Assembly: GCF_022605165.1 (NCBI RefSeq)
Contig: NC_063068.1
Span: 1,798,001 to 1,862,000, forward strand
Reading direction: 5' to 3'
Source: Purpureocillium takamizusanense
Taxonomy: Eukaryota; Ascomycota; Sordariomycetes; Hypocreales; Ophiocordycipitaceae
DNA length: 64,000 nt
Every line of letters starts with the position of its first letter. The stretch's first letter is position 1. Of the stretch, positions 54,415-64,000 are shown piece after piece. The notes beneath the pieces are model-generated. The model was not told where the DNA came from. It searched no databases and saw only the letters and a program-made list of their open reading frames with translations. A program made the position numbers and the translations under genes.

Positions 54415-57068
54415 CCTGTTTCCTCATGTCGGTGGTACCAACGGATGTGCAACCCGCACTCGATGTCAGACAGTGTAGTCGCCCGATGACGTTCTGCGGC
54501 TGCTTCTGCTGTGACCGAAGTCCCGCTACCGCTAATACGGCGACTCGTTGTTTTCAGCTGCGCATTCGAGTCGTGCAGGACGAGAGCGACGCGGTGAGGC
54601 GTGACGTCGAGGTTGCCGGACTGGATCTTGAAGACCACTCGACGATGTCTCGCAGCCAAGATTCAGATTCAAGATCGGAGAACGTGGTCCGGTTTCCATG
54701 CCTGGGCGACAGGGTCTGAAGCGGTGATTATGTGAAAGCCGGACTTGCGGGCGCGGGCCCCCTCTCCGACCCTTAACCCTGCAAGCCACGGGTTCCCTGT
54801 CGGTTCGCGCAAGCGGCTTTCACTATGAATGGCCTACGGGTTATGGAGCACACACAACAGCGCTCCCCCCCTGTTGAGAGCACTTTTTTTTCTTTTGGCG
54901 CTGTGGTGGATGTTCGGAGTTTCGGGGCCTTGAATCCTCCAAGGACTTGCACTTCGATATGAGCTGCTATTCCCGTGAGCCATTCCCTTGCCTTCCAAGT
55001 CGCACCCACCACCTACATGTACTAAGAACTAACTTGCGACTGTCACTCATGCTTATCCACTTTCCATTTACGTTCCACCACAGGCAAAGACACACGCCTC
55101 GGGGCGCGCCACGTCCACCCACAGCATCTTCCGACTAGGCACCGACTAGGTAGGTGGTGCAGTTCGGGTCTTCGCTTTCGTTTAACCTCGTCTGCGCCTA
55201 ACTTGGCGAGGTGTCGAGCTGGGCTAGAAAGCCAGACTCTCTCTGCCGCGCTGCCCTGATGGGGAGAAAGGCAAATAAAGTGCGCCGCCTACCGCGTAAA
55301 CGCCATGGTAGCGTTTGGGAAACGTCCACAATGCTGCTACGGATTGTGAGCGTCATCTTTCGGTCCTCTTCAACAGCTGCTGGGCGCCAGTTGAGACTGA
55401 TCGCTGGGGCTCCGCAACGACAAGAGAGGACGCTGAGTTCAATTTGGGGCTTGCCGGGGATAGAGACTTATCGGGTTGAGGTTGTTACCCGAATGTTGTC
55501 GAGACACGCTCCGGAGGGAGGCCAGCAGAACGCATAGTTGCTGACGGGCTGCAACTCCAGCTGCACTCAGCCATTGCGAAGGCCGCGCCCAACAGCGACA
55601 ATCGGGGTAGACAAGAGCTCCGAATCCCCGACACTGCTCTCCGCCATCTCCTTCACACCACCATCCACTCAGTCAATGAGACCGGCAATTTCGGGCTGCA
55701 TTGTTCGATGACGTCGCCTGCCGCTACGGAAGATGCCGTATTCGTGTATACAAGACCACGCGAATCCTGCCGTGACACAGCGAAGTCACATGCCCCTACT
55801 GCTGCGTCCGCACTGCCCACCAACGTGTTCGCCCCCCTTGCATTGTCTGCTTACAGTCCATTTACTGTATCGCCCAAATAAGCATAACCCTGCGCCGGTC
55901 GAGGGCCGGCGGGCGCGTCAGCAGCCAGAACGGAACTGGGAAAGGAACCCCAGAACGGCAAGATAGGTCCATCTACGCGAGGTTCCGCATATAGAGGAGG
56001 ACTTGAGCCAGGGTTCAGCCTCGGGGAGCACTACGTTTGTATGTGGACTTGAGACCGAGCCCGGGCCTTAGCCTCGACAAGACGGTGTAAAACGTCGCCG
56101 TAGAGGGCGAAAGAGCCTCCAAAGCTTGGCAAAGGCTTGCTTACTACTAATATATTCCATTGCGTGACGTCAGACACAACAGCCCCCAACGAACATGTTG
56201 GCTGAAAGCCTACAGGGGATGGAGCCGCGGCGTAGGAGGGAGAGCAATGCTGACGAGCCTAAATGTGTCGAGGCTGAAAAGAACCCCTCCCCTTGAATCA
56301 CAGTCTGACAGGGCTTCGCGCCCCCATCAATCGCGGCCGGCAACTTCCTTGTTAGACAAATCCCGGGCAGCCAGCTGGCCGGCCGGCAAAAGGGGCGGCT
56401 TGCTGTAAGCCTGCCGCCAAGGCGATTGCATCGACTGTCACCGACACGCGACATCGTGGGAGTGGGGAGGGCTCTCTCTGCTGATGAATGATGCATGTAA
56501 GCTGCAGTAGCAATTGACACCCCCGAACTCAGGGTCAATTGCAGCGCTGAGACTCTTCGTCGCTACTTCGGGAGGAAGAAGAAGCCTCATGCCTCTTCTC
56601 GCTGGCATGAATGGGGCCGCGGAAACGTGCAAACCCCCAAGGGCGAACGAATGCGACAGACAAATGCTCATTCATGTTCCGGTGACGGACCGATCATCGT
56701 TTCGAGAGGCCCGACCAGCCAACCTTGCGCTTAAGAGCCAAAAGAGGATACTCAAGGCCAAGGCTCAAATTATGCAATGCAGTCTGTCTGGCATCTACTC
56801 TATGAGATGTACTATACTGTAGGTTTCGTCGTCTATCGTGCCCTTCTTGTCAATCTTCTATGCGATGTTCATATAACGCATTGCAATGCCCGTATAACGT
56901 GAAAACAAACACAATAACAACAGCCAAAAGCACAAAACCAAAAAAAAAAAGAGAGTTGCCAAGATGAAAAAAGGGCCGACTCTCAACGCTGGGTCTCGTA
57001 AATGCTCATCATAAAACCTGCTCGATACGACAAAGCATTATTGCATCACCGTGCATTGCCTTGCCTTT
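54415..57068. other. 2.6-kb intergenic, no supported gene
   Basis: Upstream of the NO VEIN-like gene and downstream of the calpain gene. Small ORFs (77-122 codons) lack domains. Nothing resembling a transposon or RNA gene is recognised. Confidence 0.6.
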
Positions 57069-59919
57069 TTATCGAGCCGCCAAGACCGTGGCGGTACTCC
57101 CCCTGGCTGTCATGTCGTCGGTGTCGTAGCGAATGCCGGAGGCGTTGGCCTGGGCATTGTCGAGGTCCAGCTCGCCCTTTTCGCCCATGCCGCCCTCGAG
57201 CAGCTCGCCGCCCTCCATGACGGTCCGGAGCTGCAGGCCCGCGTCCTTGGAGTAGACGCGGAATCCGACGATGCACACGGCGTTCCACGGGTCCGGCATC
57301 TTCTCCTCCTCCGTGTCGTACTCGTCGCGGGGAGGCGGGATCCCCACGGGCTGCGTGCGGGGCTTGCGGATGAAGTCGTCGCTGCTGTAGAGCTCCTCCC
57401 AGTCCTCGACCGGGGAGTCAGACGAGTTTCCGTCAGACTCATCCTTGGCGACGACCTCGCCGCGCTTCGCTGACTGCTCCGGCTTGGCCTTGTCTGACTC
57501 TTCCCGCGCCGGGGCTGGTGGTGGTGGTGGTGGCGGTGGCGGACCGCCGACTGGTGGCACGTCCTGCTTCTTGTCCGACGAAACGACGACGACGGAGCCT
57601 TCGCTCTTTGGGGTCTCTACAGGCGAGCCGCTCGAGTCCGAGGCGGCAGCGCTGGGATCGTCGTCGTCTTTGGTCTCGTCGGCGTCTGCTGGCTCCTTCT
57701 TGGCGGGATCAGCCTCCGTCAGGCTCAGACGTTCCGCGGCCTGACGGATCTCGTCTGCCTTGTTGCTCTCCTCCTCTTCGCGCTCCCGCTGTCTCTTCCG
57801 CTCTTCCCTGGCGTCCCTCGCTCGCTGCTTCTTCTCCTCGTTCTTCTTGGCCTGCTGCTTGTTGACGTTGCGCTGGAGGTGACGCTTCTCCCACGCATGC
57901 CGTCGCTCCTTTTGGCGCAGCCCGGATGCCTTCTGCTGATCGCGCTTCTTCCTCAGCGCGGCCACCTTTTCCATGTGGTTCCACGCCTTGCTGTGCGCGA
58001 GGTCGTATGCGTATCCGACCTGTTCCAACTTCGGATGCTCGACGCGCTCCTTGAGTTCCCGCTTGACGACCTGCTCGACCGAAGGCGCGTCGCCGTCCCG
58101 CTCGCCCGTCACCTTGAGGTACACCACGTAGTTGCCGGCCGGCATGTCCGGGAGCTCGACGGAGACAGAGCGCTTCATGAAGTAGTTGCCGTGCGAGCGG
58201 ACAATGTAGTCCTCCGCCCCCAGCCTGTCTTGATAGTGCAGGCGGAAGTGCAGGCGAAAGGTGTATTGCCCCTGGAGTCCCTTCCAGTAGCGGCCGTCCA
58301 GCTGAGACATGACGAGGACCAGCGGCGAGTCCTTGGTGAGCGAGATGTGGAATTTCTCGTGATACTCGGCCTTCCACGGGACGTCGACGCCAACCCACTT
58401 CTGGGAGGACCGCCAGTCGGGATCCCGGAACAGTCGTGTGCGGTCGAAGTGGGTGTACTTGGCGATTAGATCCTCGTACGAGATCCAGAAGACGGAGTCG
58501 CTGCCAAAGGTGTGCCCGAGCTCGGCTTGGACATCGGTTGTCCACTCCTTGGAACCGTCGCTCCACGCGCCTTGCCAGAGACCCTTGCGGACCTTTCCCC
58601 ATGGGTTGCGCAGCTTCACCAGGCGCTGTCCAGACTTGAGCGTGCGGGCTTCCAACACGATGTAGGCGTGTGCCTCGCAGATGCCATCGCGCTGGCCGTA
58701 CCCATGCTCGAGGAGGCCGGTCGAGCAGCCGAAGAGGAACTCTTGGTTGACCTTTGACATTTCGTTGTCCCAGAATTCGTCCGTGTCGAGAATATCGGAC
58801 GAGAGGAGCTCGGTTGTGACACCGCCCGAGAGGTCCTCGAGCCCTTCGCCGATCCAGCCTCCGGATAGGGACCCGTAGTCGCCGTGAGCCTTGGCGTAGG
58901 CCTTTTCCAGGAGAGGGACCCAGGTCTCGTTCTGGTCCTTGCACTGGCCGAAGAAAAGGGCCTTGGAGCCCGTCTGGTACGTCTTGCGGTACACCGCCTC
59001 GACGTCTTCGCGGTCAATTTGCTGGAGCAGATCGCGTTGCAGGCTAGGGCAGTCCCAGCAAGGAGACTTGAGGTAGAGCTTGTCGTCGATGATTGAGTAG
59101 ACCCATTCTCCGTCTCTGTAAAAGACGAATCCGTAGATGCCAATCTCTGTGGAGCGCCGTGGTTAAGATGATTTGCATAATACGCATACGGGTGCCGCGC
59201 GCGCCCGGGAACAAACATGGAAACTTACTCGTGTCGTGCGCAACACACGTGCGCTTGATGCCCTCCTCGACGTTGGCCATGGCGGTCATTCCCGCCATGA
59301 TCCAGCAGTCGCCAAGGCCTCCCTGCTTGACGTCGGCACCGTTGAGATCCTTCATGAAGGTGGGCTTTTCGAAGATTTCGTGCACCCTCTTTACGGCTTT
59401 GGGGACAGAATCGCTGGACCCCAGGAGCGTGGTCTTGTTGAGCTCAAACTTTTGGCTGCCAAGGCTGTTGAGACAGTGGCCCTTTTGATATTTGAGATCC
59501 CAATCCTGTCGGCTGGTCAGACGGCGGCGCATGCAACAAAACGTACGCGGGATTCTGTCTGTACTTACCAAGTCCCAACCCGGGTCGCGGTATCTCATGT
59601 TGACCCGCTTGCACTCCCTGACGATCTTCTGGACCTTTCGGCGACATTCCTCGACGGCTCGCTCATAGCCTTCGCTCAGGAGCTCGTTTGGCCTGTCGGA
59701 GCTGGCCGCATTGGGAGTGACGGGGTCGAAGGGCAGCACGGAGAGCGCCTTGTGGAATTTGCGGTTGGAGAATTTCTTCCAGATGCGGTTGATGGACTGT
59801 TGCGGCGGAACGCGGCGCTTGCGCTTCTTCTTCTGGTCCTGGCTGTTGCCATTGCTGGTGGGCTGGATCCGCGGCCGGCGCGGGTCTTCTGACTCTTCGG
59901 AGGAACTGTAGCCGTGCAT
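57069..59919 (-). CDS. Calpain-family (C2) cysteine protease
   Basis: Three exons, 59919-59569, 59505-59229 and 59146-57069, encode 901 residues. Introns are 63 and 82 nt, in matching phase. The N-terminal ~60 residues are basic and Ser/Pro-rich (KKKRKRRVPPQQS). The protease core carries the calpain triad: Cys184 in KQGGLGDCWIMAGM, His369 in GICEAHAYIVLEA and Asn390 in KLRNPWGKV. A beta-sandwich-like region (FHISLTKDSPLVLVMSQLD, NYVVYLKVTGE) follows. Then come a charged Lys/Glu/Arg-rich coiled-coil stretch and an acidic/proline tract with a nine-proline run, and finally a conserved-looking end (DPWNAVCIVGFRVYSKDAGLQL). No EF-hand region is evident, so this is an atypical, penta-EF-hand-less fungal calpain. 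It is distinct from PalB, which has other domains. Substrates are unknown. The ATG at 59919 is the first in frame. Confidence 0.93.
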
Positions 59920-61355
59920 TCTATTCACCCCTGTGCCCGCTGCTCATACGCAGGATGGTGTCGGCGCTTTTTCTCAGGCCCTTTGGAAGTTGGTTGATGC
60001 CACCTACGGTGAGGTGTGATGTGTCGTTCCCCAGGGCTTGTGGTGTTGTAAGGGATCAAGGCCCGTACTAACGTTACTATGTTACTTACTGCTTTGGAGG
60101 TGGTACATGTGGTGACGATAAATTCGCAAAAAGGATAAAAAAGGCAGCGGAGAAGAAGAAACGAGGAAGGGATGGGGTTTTGAAGGCCGGGGTTACCCCC
60201 CCCCCAGGGGAATGACTTGACTCTGGGAGTGAACCGACGTCGGGCCCCTGACTAGGGTGCGCGCTCGATTGGCCCTCCAATTCAGGACACCTCACCGACA
60301 GATAAGAGGAATCTGGGGATTGCATGCTCACCGGGCACGCCAAGGCTACATGATTGGCTGGAGCAGGTGAGGCTGCGACGGATCTGCCGGCGTCGGAGGG
60401 CGGCGGCGGGTGGGTGTTGTAGCAACTTGTTGGTGAGTGGCAACCCATCAGTGTCTTGTGGAACCAGGGCCCCTGACCATGCCTACCCAGGAACGCCTCC
60501 CGTCCTTTTGGGTTTGCACTGACATGAAAGGTCGGGTGACGGCGGCGAGGAACCAGACTTGGGGGCTTTGCTGACTCGTCGCATGTCCGTGATGCCGTGC
60601 GACGAACCCAGCCTCACTCGCTCACTGCCTTGCCGCCCAAGCCGAGGGGAAGAAAGGTTCTGCGAGGAGTAACAGTAATTTACGAAGGTAGGTAAGCACA
60701 ACATGACGTGAAGAACTGTTGGGCCATGGTTCGGAGTCTTTTCCGGGAGCCCCGTCCCGGGAGCCCCATGCAAGACCCTTCGGTATGGACATGGACATTG
60801 AAGAAGGGCGGCCGGCGGTGAGGGACCGACCGCTTTCTTCTTCCTGCTCGAACAGAGTCTGAGCCATTGTGTCTCCACGGCGGGTAGAGAGTCCCTGAAA
60901 CCAGCCCTTGGCCGTCACTTGAAACGACCTTTGGCCAGGTACAACTGCAGTGCGTCTAGGACTCGATGGACTGTACTGTACTGTACGCCGTCCGAGGGAC
61001 TGGAGGGAGTTGAGGGGAGGCCCAAGACCAGACGGGGCAGCCTGGGTGTCGTTTCTGGAGGGTGTGGCCGTCATCTGAGTCGCCCGTCGTCCGGATTCCA
61101 TGTGGGTCTCCGTGTGGATTTTAGGGGTCCAAACGGGGGGTCCGATTTTTGGCATTGACGATGACAGTGCGGGGAGGCACGAGGTGATGCGAGAGAGAGC
61201 CCGCTTTTGAGGAGTTTCAATGGAGACGGGGGGGAGGAAGCCTTGAAAGCATACAAGGTTCCAATTGTCACTCACCGTGTTGAGAGGCCATCAACACTCG
61301 ATCTGCGCTGTTTGAGACGCTGAAGACATGAAGCAGCTGAAGAGCAATCCAAAAC

Positions 61356-61378
61356 AAAAAAAAAAAAAAAAAAAAAAA
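61356..61378. repeat. Poly-A tract
   Basis: An uninterrupted run of about 23 A residues in intergenic DNA. Confidence 0.9.
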
Positions 61379-62010
61379 CCTCATCCTCCGGTCATCAGCG
61401 GGAGGAGGCGCGGTTTCGGCCGGCCGTTCCTTGCCCGTTCCAGAAGCAGGCGCATTCAGCGCTGACTCTCCGTCTGATCCCGTGGCTGCACATGCTGACC
61501 GCACTGCCGAGCCCGAATTGTCGAGCCGCACCCGCACCCGATCGGCGTGGTGGCAGTCAGTGGTGGTGATGGTGGGCCGCCAACTTTGCAAGGATTTCCT
61601 TTTCTCGCCCACCCTCACGAGTCACGGTCTGCGACTGCGGTACGTACTTTGAACTTTGTACACCTGGCCCCAATATTGCACGTGACTTGGATTAGGCAGT
61701 GCCGCGAAAAGAACGAAACAAACAGTTCTTCTGGAACGACCCCATCGGATGGCGTGCCGTTGGTTTGCTGCATCGTGTGAGTGTTGGCCGCTCAATTGAA
61801 AAGGGAGGGGTTTTCTCTGTGTGCCGGAACACTCCCCAAACCCTCCCCCCCTGGATCGAGGCGGGCGCGACGGGCCTCGGACGCCCTGGACCGGCGTGGG
61901 GGGAAGGGCCGCTTTTGCAGAGCCAGGGGTTTTCGCTGTGTGCGGCGTTGGGGTCCGAGAGCAATCAGGCGGGTTTGAATGGACAGTATCCGTACAGTCG
62001 ACTAACTAAC

Positions 62011-62028
62011 GTACTTCGTACCAAGTAC
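62011..62028. repeat. Inverted repeat GTACTT..AAGTAC
   Basis: Six-base arms around CGTACC. It resembles other TACTTCGTA-like intergenic words in this window. Confidence 0.6.
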
Positions 62029-63018
62029 GGAGAAGACGGATGGACCCTGATCGGCGACGGACGGACGGACGGCTGAGATGGAACCGCAGACACCCTCAAA
62101 GCACGGCAAGGCGATGTTGGCCTTCTTCCCCGAGCGCCCCCAGGCAACCCATCTCCAGAGACCACACACAGAGTTGCCTCTGTCAGCAACGGCATGTCTT
62201 GCGATTCGTCGCCCGGCGATGCTGCCGAGTCCTGGGCTCCGACATGCCTTTGGCTGGTGGTCGGGACATCCGCGATAGGCTGCTGACGAAGTGCACTTCT
62301 TTCCTACGATGCGCCCTCTTACGTGAGAGCTGCTCGGACCAACAACAACGGCATCGGTATCGAGCTAATGTAATGCCTCGAGCTCCGGGCCTGCTTGCAT
62401 ATGTACAGTATGTATATACTTTGTACGTACCGAAAATGCGCGTGCCGTGGGTTGTGGTGAAGCTTGCGCCAAAGTCGGAGAGCAGATGCGAGGGAGAGGG
62501 CAAGCAGGCGAGGATGCTTTGTTGCAGATCGACAGGGTATTGCTGCTACCGTGGAAATACAAACAACTTTGCTGTACCGAGTCGAGGCAGTAATAGTCAG
62601 TTAGTTAGTAACCCACGCATGCATGCAATCCGTCAGCCAGCCAGCCGGGGTCGTCGTCCAGGGATTCATGTCTTGGTCTTGCATCCATCCCGCCATGGAT
62701 CAAATCTTGACCGCCACGAGGCGGCAGCGACAGCAGCGAAGCCATCAATGCCGCATCAAATCGCATTCTTTCATCCTCTGGCGAACACGGGCCGGCTCAC
62801 CGAGATCCACCTTGGGGCAAGCCAAAATGCAACAACGCCTCAGCTACCACTTCCCATGTCATGGCGTGTCATGCTGCCTGCCCTGCCCCGTGTAAGCTAC
62901 GTAGCTCTTTCGGCAGCGCCTACCGTTCATGAATATCCCCGTTTCAGGTTGCTTTACCAAGTACTACGAAGCCTTTGGTCCTCGAATGCGCACCTGTGTC
63001 GCATCTTCTCCGAACGAC

Positions 63019-64000
63019 ATGGTGAGCGGCAAGCGACCAGGGCGACGACTACAACCTGGGCCCCTCGATTTTCCACATATATTTTTTGCAGAAGCATGGA
63101 ATACCCAGGTACGACGTAGCAACCTCGACCATACTCGACCTCGATTTGTGCGGCCGCTAGCCTGCAATGGCAGGCCAACCCGACGGGACAGCGCGAGAGC
63201 AGCAGAGCAGCGCGTAGGAAGCACGCCCGTCGGCCGGCGAGCCTTGTCTCGTCACCACCCCCGTTACGCCGCCCACCGCGCCGGCCGCTGGACCTGAGTA
63301 TTCCAGAGGCCGCCTCCAGTCGCGTACACCCAGGTCCAGCGCTGAGAGGGAAGCATCTCCACGCTCACCATGCCCTTCCCGGTTTCGAACTACAGCGCAT
63401 CAGCCCCCTCGCAAGCGCGCTGTCGGCAAGCGCACCGTCGGCCGTATAGATCCACCGGCGATTCTTGCGCGGTACCTTGGGCGTCTGGCATCCTGGGGGC
63501 CGTCGATTGAAGGCAGGCTCGCGGCGCACGCTTTCGTTGAGACAGCGTACTTCAAGCGAGAGCGCGAGCGAGAGGCTACCCGCGCGCAGCCACGAGGACC
63601 GCTCCGGGTGACCAACCCCGATCCCATCCCGGAGGAGCCAGAATCATCCAATGGAGATGGCGTAAGCAGAGAGCAGAGATGGCCTCCTTGATGAGGTACT
63701 GACATTATTTTAGACATCCAAAGTCGAGCCAAAGGTCATAGTTATTCCGCAAAATCAAGACCAAGGTGGAACAGAGCATTTCGACGAGGCCATGGAGCTT
63801 TTTGACGCTGAAACCTCGTCCGTTATCACGGCAATGACAACAACATCCTCCCGCTGCTCTGACGACTACAGCCAACCATCAAGCTCGTGTCTGGTGCCGC
63901 CAGTTATCTGGACACGTCCCTGGCGGAGGCAAGTATGGCGCGAGCCAGGCGCTTGGCTGTGCGGCCACTGCGAGCGATACCTGAACCGGGCCGACGTCGC
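63019..64000 (+). CDS. Unknown protein, 5' part only (runs off window)
   Basis: The secure part is an open frame from about 63307 to 63661, an intron 63662-63713 (GTAAGC..TTTTAG, 52 nt), and an open frame from 63714 to the window end. Upstream there is no ATG in this frame, so earlier exons are needed. A model that keeps phase is: ATG at 63019-63021 immediately followed by a GTGAGC donor, a 17-nt exon 63092-63108 (KHGIPR with a split last codon), and an acceptor at 63306. The translation is basic and Ser/Pro/Arg-rich (HQPPRKRAVGKRTVGRID), then acidic (EHFDEAMELFDAE). Near the end it has WREPGAWLCGHCERYL, whose CxxC could start a metal site. I do not recognise the family. The 5' model is tentative; the coding nature of 63307-64000 is more certain. 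Confidence 0.5.

Larger units (their letters stand above)
59920..63018. other. 3-kb intergenic region
   Basis: No supported gene. It contains an A tract at 61356-61378 and the inverted repeat GTACTT/AAGTAC at 62011-62028. Open frames at 60622-61275 (-) and 62040-63119 (+, 359 codons) have shifting composition and no domain. The latter overlaps the predicted first exons of the last gene in another frame. Confidence 0.5.

Noticed and set aside
60622..61275. 217-codon open frame on the minus strand
   Set aside because: Low-complexity Ser/Pro/Thr translation, no family features, and located in a promoter-like region.
62040..63119. 359-codon open frame on the plus strand
   Set aside because: Arg/Pro/His-rich with no domain. 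It overlaps the more plausible spliced start of the last gene in another frame and contains microsatellite-like CAG/CAGC words.

Overview
This is nuclear DNA of a filamentous ascomycete (Pezizomycotina), probably a Sordariomycete. The support is GC-rich coding sequence, many short introns (48-130 nt, GT..AG, often with an RCTRAC-like branch site), a Zn2Cys6 regulator, a QDE-1-type RNA-dependent RNA polymerase, Atg17, a fungal arylsulfotransferase-like protein and a four-domain A-T-R-R carboxylate reductase. I cannot name the species. No virus, intact transposon, CRISPR array, rRNA or confident tRNA is visible. Introns were placed by hand so that phase is kept across every junction. The models are internally consistent but not transcript-verified.

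Layout. 0.7-2.1 kb (-): secreted alpha/beta hydrolase. 6.0-8.8 kb: a metallo-beta-lactamase-fold protein (+) and a GliT-like FAD oxidoreductase (-), tail to tail. 9.8-10.9 kb (-): acidic orphan protein. 10.9-15.3 kb: mostly non-coding. 15.3-18.1 kb (-): NmrA-like NAD(P)-binding protein and a secreted pepsin-like protease. 19.2-21.0 kb (+): RIO1 kinase. 21.5-24.1 kb (-): eight-exon Zn2Cys6 factor, divergent from the RNA-dependent RNA polymerase at 24.8-28.6 kb (+). 29.0-31.0 kb (-): membrane-anchored arylsulfotransferase-like protein. 32.9-36.7 kb (-): glycine betaine reductase-type A-T-R-R enzyme. 38.6-40.1 kb (-): amino-acid permease. 42.5-44.0 kb (+): aminoglycoside-phosphotransferase-like gene broken by one in-frame TAG. 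45.5-47.3 kb (+): Pns1/CTL transporter-like protein. 48.1-49.7 kb (-): Atg17. 50.3-54.4 kb (-): a diverged NO VEIN-like GHKL-ATPase protein. 57.1-59.9 kb (-): calpain. 63.0 kb to the end (+): a partial unknown gene.

How the genes relate. Most look like independent housekeeping or accessory loci. Two neighbourhoods may be functional. One is the divergent regulator/RNA-dependent RNA polymerase pair, which shares a ~650 bp promoter. The other is 33-47 kb, where a predicted betaine-to-choline reductase, an amine/amino-acid permease, a small-molecule-kinase-like (possibly dead) gene and a choline-transporter-like protein lie together. The least described object is the 1,245-residue NO VEIN-like protein, whose ATP-binding motifs are largely lost.
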